DNA of 64,000 nucleotides from Verticillium longisporum (lineage: Eukaryota; Ascomycota; Sordariomycetes; Glomerellales; Plectosphaerellaceae), in assembly GCA_019188255.1 (NCBI GenBank), contig JAETXT010000006.1:4836001-4900000 (forward strand). Direction: 5' to 3'. Position 1 is the stretch's first letter, and each line of letters opens with the position of its first letter. Made by a program: the position numbers and the translations under genes. The notes beneath the pieces are model-generated. The model did not search any database. It saw only the letters and a program-made list of their open reading frames with translations, and was not told where the DNA came from. Positions 1 through 12,227 of this stretch are shown piece after piece.

Positions 1-1380
1 ACCTGCAGACTCAAGGCGAAATGACAAGACAAGACTGCCACTCAGACCTCCTTCCTCAGGTAGAAGCACCAACAGAAGGCGACAGAAGTCTTACCTCATC
101 AGCTAGTCCAAGCCACCAACGGCCAGGCAAAAGGGGTCGCCGTCACACAAAGCATCCCATTGGACGGGTCCGTTATTTTGGCATAAACGTGAACGAAGCG
201 CGAGACGTGAGGCATGACCAGTGCAACACACCTGTCCTAGGTCCTGCCTGGCCCGATGGTCATGGCAGGCAGGAGGTGATAAGGCGGGTTACCATGTAGA
301 TAGACAGCAAAGTAGGTAGACAGGCAGGAACCTCCCGACCCAGGCACAAAGCGCCAGTCGTTTTGCTGGAGACTCATTAGCGGAACGTCCGTCCAGTCCT
401 AGCTCCCTGACCACATCAGACCTACCTACCTGCTACCCTCGTACCCAGTTCGAGGCGAGGCGACGAGGCCTCTCCGCCTTCACCTTTCTTATCCCAATCT
501 GCTCGAGAACACATAGCCTCTCCCTTTTTTTCTGTTTTTCTGCCCCTCGCATCCATCCCAGCGCCTGTTCGTCGAGTCTCACTTGTTGTCGTCGTGACGG
601 CTACGGCGCCACGGACCCTTTGAGACCACGCAACTGCCAACCGGACCCCTTCCCTCCCCTCCCCCTCCTCGCCGACGGCACCCCTTCTGCCCTGACGCAA
701 TTGGGCCACGACTGGTCCCCTAGTCTCAGAAGTGCCTATTCAGGGTGCACTGCAACTCACCCGCACCCGCGCCAGACACAGTCTGTCTCCCTGCTACTCA
801 ACCAAACACCTTGCTTTCTGCGGCACCCTTGGCCCTGGCGATACACAATCAAGTCGAGACGCATCAACAGGCGCCCCCGACATCACTGCCACGACCTTGT
901 CCAGTTGCCGCCAAAAAGTCTCGCGCGGTGCCGGACTGGTCCCCTTCCCACCTCGAAGCGACCCCCCAGCTTGACGTCCGCCATTTCGTCACATCTCAAC
1001 GCCCACACGCCCTGGCCTGGTCTGGCAGGCCAGCAAGCAAACGAGCAAGCAAGCAAGCCCGCATGCGCAGAGGTGGAACCCAACAACCATAACCACAGTT
1101 CTGGACCGCCAAAGAGATCCAACCAGACCAGGGCTTCCACTCATCCTGCGTTGTCTGAGGCTCTGCGTCGCCGACCGACTTCAATCCCATCCTGACATCA
1201 CTTAGTCAGGCGAACCCACCACCAACGGCCTGCAGCTAGTCTCCCTCAATAGAGAAACCAGTGTGCCTCACTTCTCCCCCTTCTCTTGTACGTGCCAATC
1301 TGCCCTTGTCCTTCTCCCCATCTGCCTCTGCACGCCCTGTCTGCACCTTTCCCCCCCCCCCCCCCGTACCGGTCGCGGCC
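1..1380. other. Upstream region of the RasGEF gene, no gene seen
   Basis: No reading frame here looks like conserved protein. From about 420 onward the + strand is strongly C/T-rich, as is common for promoters and 5' leaders of filamentous fungi, and it ends in a run of 15 C at 1351-1365 just before the first plausible start codon of the next gene. I read it as promoter plus 5' untranslated leader. Confidence 0.5.
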
Positions 1381-4300
1381 ATGGCCCACCATCGTCAAGG
1401 AACCCGCCAGACTCACAGGAGTTCAGAAGGCGCCGGCTTTCCTCCGCGGTCCTCCTCACGCCTCGACCGCGAAGCCGCCCACCGATCCGCCCCCGCCGCT
1501 CCTCCCTCGCGACCCGCCGCTGCGCCCCTGTTGTCGATCCCGTCGCACCTCGCCCCAGGGACCGCTCTGTTCTCGCAGCCGACGTCCCCGACAGCTACCG
1601 CGACTCCTTCACATCAATCGTTGACGATCCCTTCTTCCAGCGATTCGACGACCACAACACACGCGACCTGCACCTGTTCGAATCCGACCCATCCTCCCAC
1701 GACGCGACCCCGATCCGCGATGACGACTCTGATGACCAGCGCTGGCCGCCACCTCGAAGAGAGTCCCTAACTATCGGACACACACCTCATTGGGTACGCC
1801 GTGCTGCCACGCGCATTCAGGCACACTCGCATGATTGGCGCTGACCGCACTATCTATGCAGCAACCAAACTCAGCCAATATGGATAGTCTCAACATAGCG
1901 TGCGTCGTCCTGCACACAAAGAACCTCTCCTCTCCCCCTCCTCGTCCTTACTCATGGATCCAGAGTCCGCTGACGCGATTCGGAGCACAGAATCATCGGT
2001 GCCACTGGCGTCGGCAAATCTTCCTATATCCAGCGGGTTCTCGGCCTCTCGCGCCCACCAATCTCCAATGCTTCGAGCGTCCGCCTTGTCGTCGATAACA
2101 TGACCTTTGGCGTCACACTGCTCGAGCTCGATCTTGAATACTTCGATATGAGCCCCGCCCATCCCATACAATGGCCAAAACAGATCAACGGTCACATCGT
2201 GCCTCGCGTCGATGGCGCGCTAATATTATATGATGTTACCAAGGGGGAAACAATGAAGGAACTCCCCGAAACTATCGGTACAACAGCCCCCGCTCTCCTC
2301 ATCTCCCCCTTTGTAGCTCTTGGACATGTAGCTGATATGACTGCCCAGCTGCTTTGACCAAAGCCGGCCTTCCGGCCGTCCTCGTCGCCAACAAATGTGA
2401 CCCTGGTAACGTTCGCCAGGTCGACACGCAGCTCGTTGCCAATCATGACTTGTTCAAGTCATGCGTTGCTACCTACAACCTTTCCTCCAACGCGCCCGAA
2501 AGAGCACGTGCCTGCCTGCACCCAGTGGTCAAGGCGGCAGGCGCCACCCGGAAGGGTAGGATGCTATCGTCTCACCATCTTAGCGAACCATGACTGACTC
2601 GCGAGGCAGATCCTCAAGGGGCTGAGCCGGCAGCGTCGCGTCGGCGCGCGGCATCCACTGCTAATCTCGACACACTCGACGCATCCACCAATCGACCCCT
2701 CAGCCAGCAGAGCAAACACAGCCGCGCAAGCTCGGATCTGTCCCTGCTGCGTGGTGCTCCCATCGACCAGTACCGACCATCGGCCCGGAGCCCCCGCCTG
2801 GCCGCTTACAACACTGCCCACCCGGGCGCCTCGACGTGCGCAGCAGAGCCTCACGGCGACGAATTCAATCAATCCGTCTCGAGTATGCTCCGGACGCCTG
2901 GGATTCGGCTAGACCGAGCGCCGAACGACTCCTTCTTGGACATGGACGAATCAGACGCCGAATCACGCAACAGCCCCGACGACATACCCATCCTGCAACG
3001 CAATGACGAGGCTCTGTCCGATAAGCCTGCCAGGGCTGCCGCCGGCGTGTCGTTTGATGAGCTCGTTGATCGGCTGATCTCGTTGAAGATGTCGAGAGCT
3101 GATCACAACTTTCTTGAGGTGTTCCTGTGCCTCTACCGGAAGTTTGCCGCTCCAGGCGAGCTCTTCTCATCCATACTGATTAGGCTCGACCGCGTTCGGG
3201 ACGACAAGACAGCGCACCACCTCACCAAGACAGCCACTCAGCTTCGCATCATTGAGGTTGTGGCTCGATGGGTATCTTTGTATCCAGGGGATTTCGCCCG
3301 GCCCGCCACGCGACGAAATCTGGAGGATTTCATCCGACATCTCTCCACAGAACCCATCTTCTGCATTGCAGCGCGGCAGATCCGCCAGCATCTCGAACAT
3401 AGCGTGGTGGAAGACGATGACACCGGTTGGGCCAAGCCAGATGACGTCGCTGACAAGGCGGCCAGCCGGGTTTTGTCCAAGGAAGCGTCACGATCCATGT
3501 CGGACATCTCTGTCGGCGTGAGCAGCTTGTATCTTGACGACGACAAGATGGGCGACGATAGACCATCTGGCAGCTCCGACATCTTGCAGGTCGACAGGGT
3601 CAACAGTTTTGTTTCTTTACAATCCTTCGATGACTATGAGAGGGAGGCTGCCACCATGGAGCCGACTGACGTATTGCCCATGAACAAGTTTCGCTACCAT
3701 ATTTTCATGGACATTCCCGAAGACGACATAGCCGAAGAAATGACGCGGATTGACTGGGTCATGTTCTCGTCGATTCGCATTCGAGATTTTGTCCGGCACG
3801 TCAGCCTGCCAATCGACCAGCGCGCCAAGTGCAAGAGCTTGAAGAACGTGAATCGCATGATCAACCACTTCAACCATGTAGCAAAATGGGCAGCAAACTT
3901 GATCCTGCTGAGAGACAAGCCAAAGCACCGAGCACAGATGCTAGAGAAGTTCATGGCTGTTGCGGGCAAGCTCCGACGCATGAACAACTACAGCGGCTTG
4001 GCAGCGGTATTGGCTGGCATCCACGGAACTGCAGTGCATCCGCTGGCACAAACCTGGGGGGTGGTGCCGCCGGTCAGGAAGCGGGGGTTTGCCAAGTTGG
4101 GTATCCTTATGCGCACGCACAGAAGAGACTGCGTACAGACTGGCGTGGGAGAATTCGCCACTACCCCGGATCCCGTACATCCCTCTGCATCGTCGAGATC
4201 TGGTCTCGGCTGAAGAAGGCAGCAAAACATTCATTGGCACGGACAACGATCGAATCAACTGGAAAAAGTTCGAGGTTCTCGGCGAAATCTTGCTGCCCAT

Positions 4301-4538
4301 CATGAAGAGTCAAAGCACAGCCTATCCGAATCTCACGAAGCTGGAATCAGCTCGGGAGCTCATCTTGGATTGCCGTATGCCCACAGATGATGAGGTAGGT
4401 TGAATCACGGCGACGCTTATGTTGATTTTGTACTAACAATCTGTGTAGGAGATTTACCAGCGCAGTGTGCAAGTGGAGAGCACAACAGGGGGGCCATCGG
4501 ACCTGTCGAAGAAGAAGTTTCCATGGTTCGCCAAGTAG
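1381..4538 (+). CDS. Ras guanine-nucleotide exchange factor with N-terminal GTPase-like domain (frame broken)
   Basis: Predicted exchange factor acting on Ras-type GTPases at membranes. I infer exons ?-1793, 1862-1899, 1991-2277, 2349-2555, 2610-4394 and 4449-4538; all junction phases agree. The first domain is a small-GTPase fold: P-loop GATGVGKSS at about 2000 and the guanine-specificity motif ANKCD at about 2388. I see no usual DxxG switch-II motif, so GTP hydrolysis is doubtful. A serine-rich linker follows, then a RasGEF N-terminal module (SFDELVDRLISLKMSR) and the catalytic Cdc25-like domain (SSIRIRDFVRHV, MNNYSGLAAVLAGIHG, YRLAWENSPLPRIPYIPLHR). The C-terminus is basic (KKKFPWFAK). Two problems remain. 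The frame changes without an intron at about 4115-4140 inside the catalytic domain. The start is also unresolved: ATG 1381 is in a different frame from the clearly coding stretch PDSYRDSFTSIVDDPFF at about 1590. Confidence 0.85.
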
Positions 4539-6190
4539 GATAGGCCGACAACGAGGGTATGAGTTGATGACGGCCATGTGGATGAAAGAAGTCTGACTGT
4601 GAGATTCGTACATATGGATTCAGCATATTTTCTTTCTCATCATTCGATTGTATTCTCGCGATGCCGGCCGGCGGGGCTCGCCGACAGCGAGAAGATGGCT
4701 TTTAGATATCCCACAGAGCAATTTGATCGGACAAGGCGTCCTCGGCGTCCAAGCTTTTTCTTCTGAGCCTTCTTCCACAGGATCGCACTTTTTTCTTCTC
4801 CGGAAAATGGCGCCTTACATGTCGTCAGAGACGCCCCTTTAGCGAGGTCCAGACCGGGCGACGGGCTTCCCGGGGGCGGTTCGCTAGGAGGTTCTTAATC
4901 GCTAGCGAACAGGGAACAGCGAGCCGGTGAAGAGCACGGGCAAGCAAGGGTGGCATGGGCACATTGAACTTGTAGCCCAGTGTAACGTCTCCATCGAGGC
5001 TCTGCGGCTCTGGGATGTGTCCAAACTGAAGGGCTGGCAGGTTGGCTGGCATGCTGACTGGCTCACGGTCGAGTGGCAAGCACGGCGTGGACATGCGTGA
5101 CAAGCACGTTTCGTGGCTTCTGGCAGGTGCATCGCCGATCGCAGTCTTGGTATCGACGATGGATGGGCGGGACCTACGTCCGTCCCTTGTCAACCCATGG
5201 CGCGGCCCTGGCTTGTGGCCTTGTGTGGCGCACTTCAGAGGTGATGTGCCTGCCCAAGCCCGGTCGATAGGCATGCCTGCCGGTGTTAGTGCAGCGCGAA
5301 ATAAAAAATCGCAGGTGGCTTGTGGTGCCGTGCTCGGGGCCCGCAGAGCGCAGAGGAGGCCGCCCCTGCACAACAAAGTCGAACCGGGCGGGGGGGTTGG
5401 ATTGGACGCGGGCGAGTTTCAGCAGCTGGTCGGTGTCGTATCTCAGGCGCTAGAGATACCTGACGTCATGTTCGGAGCAAGCTGTCTTCGATGCAATTGC
5501 TGCATTCCTTAGCGGAGGGGCAGGGGCAGGTGGGCTATCGCAAGAATACTCGGCGCTACCGGAACCTTTGCCGGGGATTGGTCGGCGAGGCATGTACCGG
5601 GGAGGTAGTGTCCGGGTGCGCCCCAAAGCTACCTTGCCTACCTACCAACCCAGGTATCGGACTGCATTTTGCAGTTGCGGTGGGCAGGAAGTATCTGACA
5701 GGTCTGTTCTTTCCCATCCCGGGGGAGGCTCAGCGGAGTAGCAGAGCAGGGAGCAGAATCGGCAGGAGCAGGAACAGGCGCATCCACAACCTTCCCACAT
5801 CCTTAACTCCGTCGAGCTTTGAGCTCGAGCTTGGCGTGAGATGCAACTGGGGTCTGGGCAAACTTCACCCCGCTACCCAAGTGCTACTGCATGCTTTCTC
5901 TCCCCCTCCATCGCTAAAACCAATCCCCATGTGCCTGCCCGCCCATCTCCGTTCCAATCCTCCCTACCCACCGCCCTCTTGGTTGCTTTCCCCTTGCGCC
6001 TGTGTCACGATTAGCCTCTGGACCTATCGCCGTGACCTAGCAGTCTCGAACAGGCTAGACCGGCGGACTTCCTCTGTCTACCTCGCCAGTCCCCGGCGCA
6101 CATCTTTCTCGTCAACCGTCTTTTTCCCTCCCCCTCGACTTGGTCCTCTGCTTCCGTTCTCGTCACCCTGACCTTCAGAAGCAATACATC
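4539..6190. other. Intergenic and 5' leader, no gene seen
   Basis: No conserved reading frame on either strand. The last 300 bases before the next start codon are C/T-rich, typical of a fungal promoter or leader. Long open frames here are GC-rich chance frames without recognisable domains. Confidence 0.5.
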
Positions 6191-9100
6191 ATGGTTGTGT
6201 TTGACGGCCACGAGTACCTGACCGAGGAGGAGAAGCGTCTCAGCCAAGACAGGAAGCGGGAGAAGTACTGGAAGAAATGGGGTCCCTATGTCGCGGAGCG
6301 CCAGTGGGCCACCGGTGAGCTTCCTCCTGTCGAGGCCCCAGCGCGCAGAGCGTCGTCCATTGGACCTTGCTAACACGGTCCAAACTAGTTCGCGAGGATT
6401 ACAGCCCTGACGGCGATGCTTGGAGTCGTACGTACCGCCTTGCGTCACTTTATGCTTCGGAGGTTTGCCCTGGACGCTGACCGCTCTGCAGACTTCAGCC
6501 ACGAGCACTCGCGCTCCCGCGCCTACAGATGGGGCGAGGACGGCATCTCGGGTGTTTGTGATACACATGGCTTCCAGAACATTGCGTTTGCGTTTTGGAA
6601 CGAAGAGGAGTGAGTCTTCGGCTACGCTGCAGCACGTCGTCTCTGGGACGTCATGCTAACCCAGCTGGTAGTGATTTCCTCAAGGAGAGGCTTTTTGGTC
6701 TTTCGAACCCTCAGGGAAACCATGGCGAGGGTGTCAAGGAGGCCCATTTCCACGTCGACAACACGCCGGTAAGTCAAAGCTCTATACGACCGTGATTGTC
6801 ATCAACACAAGCTAACATTGGATCCCTAGACCGTAAGCTCGAAACATTCCCTCCCATGTGGCGCCGTCAAGCTCACACCTCACAGCACTCGTACATGAAG
6901 TTCCTCTACAAATACCCTCAGAAGAAGTTCCCCTACGAAGACCTTTTGGCTGAGAACGCCCGCCGCGGAAAGGCGGACAATGAGTACCAGATTATCGACA
7001 CTGGCGTCTTCGACGAAGATCGTTACTGGGACATTTTTATTGAGACGGCCAAGGAATCAGATGACCCCGACGAACTCCTCTTCCGAGTTACTGCCTGGAA
7101 CAGAGGACCCGACCCGGCGCCCATCCACATTGTGCCGCACATGTGGTTCCGCAACACCTGGGCTTGGGGCCGCGAGCCCGAGGACAAGAAGCCCTCTCTG
7201 GGCATTCACGGCGAGAATCAAGTCAAGTCCAAGCATCACTCCCTCGGCGAGCGCTTTCTCTCCATGTCGCCCTCTCCCGGTGTCGGAGGCAGTGGTGAGG
7301 ATGTTCTCCCGAAGATGATGTTCACCGATAACGACACCAACTTTGAGACTCTGTACAAGCAAGAAAACAAGACTCCGTACGTCAAGGACGCCTTCCACAA
7401 GTATATCGTCGATGGCGAGAAGAAGGCCATCAACCCCGCTCAGACCGGTACCAAAGCCGCCGCTTGGTTCAACTTCAACGAGGACGGCGGTGTCAACCCT
7501 GGCGAGTGCGCCGTGGTCCGTTTTCGATTCTCCAAAAGGACTTGCCTTACTTCGATGAGGGTGAATTCGACGATATCATGGACCAGCGTGTGGCCGATGC
7601 CGACGACTTCTACTACAGAATCAGCCCGCTGCCCATGGCTGATGATTTGCGCAACATCCAGCGCCAGGCCTTCTCCGGCATGATGTGGACCAAGCAACAC
7701 TATCTGTTCATCTGGGACCAGTGGGCAAACGGCGATCCTACGCAGCCGCCTCCTCCGCCGGGCCGGAAAGCCATCAGAAACTCCCAGTGGAAACACATGC
7801 ACTGCGACGATATTCTCTCGATGCCCGATTCGTGGGAGTATCCGTTCTTCGCTGCTTGGGATAGTGCCTTCCACTGTATCCCGTTGGCTATGATCGATCC
7901 CGACTTTGCGAAGAAGCAGCTCGATCTCTTCACTCGCGAGTGGTACTGCCATCCCAATGGACAACTCCCTGCGTAAGTCCGATTACCCACCCAACCTCTG
8001 CAAGACATACCTCTGACCGCTTGCAGGTACGAGTGGAACTTTGGTGACGTGAACCCGCCTGTCCATGCCTGGGCTACTTTCCGTACCTTCAAGATTGAGC
8101 GCAAGCTGTACGGCCGTCAGGATCTCGACTTCCTGGAGCGTGTCTTCCAGAAGCTGCTTTTGAACTTCACCTGGTGGGTGAACCGCAAGGATTCCGAGGG
8201 CAAGAACGTTTTTGAGGGAGGCTTCCTCGGCCTGGACAACATCGGTCTGTTCAACCGGTCTGAGCCTCTGCCGACCGGCGGTTCCCTCGAGCAGGCGGAC
8301 AGTACTGGCTGGATGGCGTTCTACTGCCTGAGCATGCTGAACATTGCCCTTGAGCTGGCGAAGCACAGGCGGACGTATGAGGACATTGCGTCCAAGTTCT
8401 TCGAGCACTTCATCTTCATCAGTGATGCCATGACTTTCAGGACAGGCGACAAGGACGAGAAGTCGCTCTGGAACGATGAGGATGGCTTCTACTACGATGC
8501 CATCTCATGGGGTGGTCCCTGGATCCAGCAACTGCCGGTTCGCTCGCTCGTCGGTCTCATCCCCCTTTACGCGACGATGACATTGGAGCCGGAGCTCATT
8601 AACAAACTCCCATCTTTCAAGAAGCGTGTCGATTGGTTTATCGAGAATCGTCCCGACATGGCGGAGCGGAACATGGCGAGTTTGCAAAAGCGTGGCAAAG
8701 GCAACAGGATCCTTCTGTCGATTGTTAGCAAGGGCAGGTTGGAGAAGATTCTCCACCGCATGCTCGACGAGGACGAGTTTTTCAGCGAGCACGGCATCCG
8801 CTCCATGTCCAAATATCACAAGGAGAACCCCTTCTCCATGGACGTCAACGGACAGAAGTTCTCTGTCGGCTACGTCCCTGGCGACTCCGACAGTGGTCTC
8901 TTTGGTGGCAACAGTAACTGGAGAGGCCCTATCTGGCTCTGCGTCAACTTCTTGCTTGTCGAGTCGCTGCAGCGTTTCTTCCTCTTCTACGGCCACGAGT
9001 TCCAGGTTGAGTGTCCCACCGGTAGCGGTGACTACATGCATCTGGGTCACGTCTCTGAGGAGATCCAACATCGTCTGCAGCATCTCATGACCCGCAACGA

Positions 9101-9668
9101 TGATGGCCGCAGAAGCATCAACGACGGCAACGACTTGCTAGACTTTGATCCCCACTGGAGGGACTACCTTTGGTTCTACGAGTTCTTTGATGGTGACTCT
9201 GGCCGTGGCCTCGGAGCTACGCATCAGTGTGGCTGGACTGGACTGATGGCGCGCATGATTCACGACACAGGGTAAGTCTCATGCCTGTTACCTTACCAGA
9301 CAAGTACTAACGAGTATAGAACCAACTGCCGTCTGCCACACACCCCGCGCACCCCCTCTGTGGGCATGGCGCACTACTTTGATGACGTTTTCACACGGAA
9401 TACAGGCCGTCGTGGATCTGTGCATTCGATTCGTGGTATTCGCCGATCCTCTACGGCACGATCTATTGACGCAAGGAGTGACTTTGACAACGATATCAAT
9501 GGCGACGACTCTCTCGGCAACTCGACTCATGACCTTGAACGTGAGCGTGAAACGGCTGAGGCCGACCAGCACATGCACCAGTACATCAATAGCCAGCTGG
9601 AGCGGTTCCGTGACGACAAGGGAGGCGCCACCGACTCGCAGCATGATGAGTATGAGGCGACTCCCTGA
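6191..9668 (+). CDS. Glycoside hydrolase family 63-type protein, yeast YMR196W family (one frameshift)
   Basis: Large cytosolic (alpha/alpha)6-barrel protein of the GH63-like family that includes yeast YMR196W; the natural substrate of that family is not established. I infer exons 6191-6314, 6389-6427, 6492-6609, 6672-6768, 6830-6832, 6886-7972, 8028-9271 and 9320-9668. The protein starts MVVFDGHEYLTEEEKRLSQ, and family landmarks appear in order: YRWGEDGISGVCD, HSYMKFLYKYPQKKFPY, RNTWAWGRE, RQAFSGMMWTKQHY, YEWNFGDVNPPVHAWA, GPIWLCVNFLL, HQCGWTGLMARMIHDTG. The fifth exon is only the codon ACC, which restores the conserved TPTHSY order. Exon 6 needs one extra base: at 7534-7537 four A are present where five keep the frame (SK.KDLPYFDEGEFDD). 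The tail after about 9390 is low-complexity, Arg/Ser/Asp-rich, and ends TGA. Confidence 0.92.
6830..6832 (+). other. Putative 3-nt micro-exon (ACC)
   Basis: The codon ACC is flanked by a good acceptor (CCCTAG) and a good donor (GTAAGC). The intron on its left is 61 nt with a GCTAAC branch site; the one on its right is 53 nt and ends CACAG. Phase on both sides is 0. Including it gives NTPTHSYMK, as in the family; skipping it gives NTPHSYMK through one 117-nt intron. Confidence 0.7.
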
Positions 9669-10515
9669 TGATAGCCATGGTAGCATTCTTTTATCTTTGT
9701 TACGCATCTTTTGCGTGGGTTCTTGGGATGAGAGGGAGATGAGAATCAGAGTCTGCTTGCACTGTTGGGTCGTAGAAAAAGCATTCTGTGGGTAGAGTCG
9801 CGATTACAGAATGGACGTCATTACAGAATGAAGCTTAGAGGAGAAAGAAGCATATATAATATTCATCGTACAAAGGCCATATGTCCATTGTAAGGTGACA
9901 TCTTTCGTGTCCTGCAAAACCAGCAGTTTATCTGATGGCCGAGGCTATGCCACGGTATTAAGGGCCATAGGCCACGCAACGGTAGTAATGGGGAAGCCTT
10001 GGCTAGACGTCATTATCCAGCAAACGATATCTTTGTCGACGACCAAATTTCGTAACTGATGGGAGGCCTCGGACGTGACAGCTAATCTCCCCTTCCCAGG
10101 GCGGCCTAAGGCCAGATCTTGAGCGCCGCGAGGAAAAGTCCCTCAGCAAAGAAGCGACCAGACATGGGGCACACAGTATCAACCAGCACGTCGGACAAGA
10201 AACAGCCATGGGCTGTAGGAAATGCGTGCTTCTACCACAAACTACTACATATGCACAATCCCGCCCTCCAGCGTCCAGGCAGCGCAGGCCCGACACGCCG
10301 GCTGACGGGGGGGCGATCATCGTGGACCCGGGACCTGCTCGACGCATACCGCGGCCTCTGCCTCTAGATTCCCGGTACGTCGAGGGTGGGAAGAAGGGAC
10401 CATGTTTTGACGCTGGTGCCTCTTTGCCCCCCTCCTTCCGCGCCCGCCTCTCCAATTACCGGTGAAACACACAAAATAAAGTTGGTTGGTTAAGGGGTGG
10501 TAAGTGGTGGTGGTT
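9669..10515. other. Region between convergent genes, no gene seen
   Basis: Holds the 3' ends of the GH63-type gene and of the OSCP gene. No conserved reading frame, RNA gene or repeat recognised. Confidence 0.5.
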
Positions 10516-11620
10516 TTACAGGTTGTCCGTGAGGAGCTTGTTCATCTTGGCGATCTTGGAGGAGACGCTGAGATCGATGGTGCGGTCGCCGACCTCGACG
10601 ATGAGACCGCCGACAATCTCGGGGTTGACCTGGGACCAGTGTTAGATTCTTGCTCTTGTTTTGAGGGTGACGGCATGCGCGAGAAGGGATGCATCCGGCG
10701 CCATGCCGGCGCTATGGGTACATCCGACTGCGTAGAGGGATATCTGTCTTTGTGACGTGACGTACCTGGTTGGTGACCTTGAGCTTCTTGCCCTGGCCGA
10801 CGTAGGGGGACTTGGCGACGGCGGTCTCGAGGCGGTTGAGGGTCTTGCTGTCGAGTTGCTGCTGCCCGTCAGTGTCGCGTTCGATAATGAAATTTGGCGT
10901 CGACGTCAACATGGGCAGCGCGAGCGCCGAAGAAGACGACGGGGTGGAAAGTGAAAACGAGAGAATAATCGACATACCTGAGCAGAGGTGACAATCAGCT
11001 CAACCTCGCCCTTGGCGGCGGCGATGAGCTCGGCAAACTTCTCGCAGACGCCGGGCAGGATGCCGAGGCGGTTGTTCTCGGCGAGGGCAGCGAGGAAGTT
11101 GCTGACGGTGTCGTTGGCACCGCCGGCCTGCTTCTTGAGCTCGGCGACAATGGCCGACTTGTCGTCGGCGCTGAGGGTGGGAGCGTCGAGGATGGCGATG
11201 AGCTTCTCGTCCTTCTTGAGGATGGCCTGGAGCTGCGTCAGGGCCTTGGCGGTAGGGTCGATGGACGACGTCTTGACGGCCGCGGTGTACTATTGTGCTC
11301 AAAACGTTAGTCGTCAACTGGTTACTCTCTTTCGTCGTCGTCTTGGGGGGTGAAGCGCTTGCAGCGCAGGTTGCAGCGGCGCGGCTTCGAGGCCCCAATT
11401 GACCTGAGCAGTCGGGGCCGCACCGAGTTTCGGACAGCAAGAGAAGAATGGGCAATCGTACCAGGGCCGTGGCGTAGGTGCCGTCGATACCGAAGACGGA
11501 GATGGGGGGCGTGACGATCTCGGACGAGGACGCGGCGGCGGCATAGGTGCGGCGAGCGGCGAGGGGCCTGGCGACCGGGGCTGACGCACGGAAGGCGCGG
11601 AGGACTTGTCTCGACAGCAT
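10516..11620 (-). CDS. ATP5: Mitochondrial F1Fo-ATP synthase OSCP subunit (subunit 5)
   Basis: Oligomycin-sensitivity-conferring protein, the peripheral-stalk subunit that ties F1 to the stator in the mitochondrial inner membrane. I infer exons 11620-11462, 11289-10978, about 10861-10766 and 10629-10516 on the minus strand. The N-terminus ([19 protein letters not shown], then [10 protein letters not shown]) is a classical Arg/Ser/Ala-rich mitochondrial presequence. It is followed by the OSCP helical domain ([33 protein letters not shown]) and the C-terminal signature ([34 protein letters not shown]). Length and order match fungal OSCP and no break is seen. Its start faces the 3' end of MOB1, so the two minus-strand genes lie head to tail. 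Confidence 0.95.
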
Positions 11621-12227
11621 GACGGCGGTATTGAGAGGGGGTGGGGGTTGATGGAGGGTGGGCTTTTCGAGGGTCGGAGAGGATGGGGGTCGTGGGCAGC
11701 TTTCGCGGTTTTCCAAGGTTGAGGTTTCAATTCGGCAATGGGGAGAATGGATGCCTGATCCTGTCCGACCCGATGTGAGGCATCGATTTGCCAAGCCAAG
11801 GGAGATTTTGACCACAGTTACTGACTGCCGGCTGGCAGTAGCTGTTGCCAATTGTCACCCTCTCCACCTGCTATTTGCCCTGTCGCTCTGCTTTTTGGTG
11901 GTGCTCATCCCTCCCTCTTTCTTGTCATGAGAAGACGGTCTGACGAACAGTACATCGTTACCCAGCATGCATTCGATAGCCGCTGACGAATTGAGAAAAA
12001 TAAAGAGGTACAGTGTTATCACAATCGCGCCTGAATTGAGGCCAAACCAAATGCCTGCACCATGCCGGCTGATCCCAAACCGTGCTTTCATTACAGTCGA
12101 CGCGACGAACAACACCCAACGCCCCAAAGCAGCCAAAGACCCATCCCTCTAATCATGTCGCATCCCGTCTCTCATTTGATGTCGTCTTTCCATTGTGCTC
12201 TCCAACTCCGACTTCCATGCAGCACGC
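11621..12227. other. OSCP promoter and MOB1 3' region
   Basis: About 600 bases between the two minus-strand genes. The first 300 contain the OSCP promoter. No further coding frame or RNA recognised. Confidence 0.5.

Noticed and set aside
620..1195. A 191-codon open frame upstream of the RasGEF gene
   Set aside because: Very Pro/Arg/Ser/His-rich low-complexity translation of a C-rich leader, with other frames equally open.
1351..1365. The C15 run as a functional element
   Set aside because: Long C runs are unstable in sequencing and lie in a C/T-rich leader; nothing indicates a specific role.
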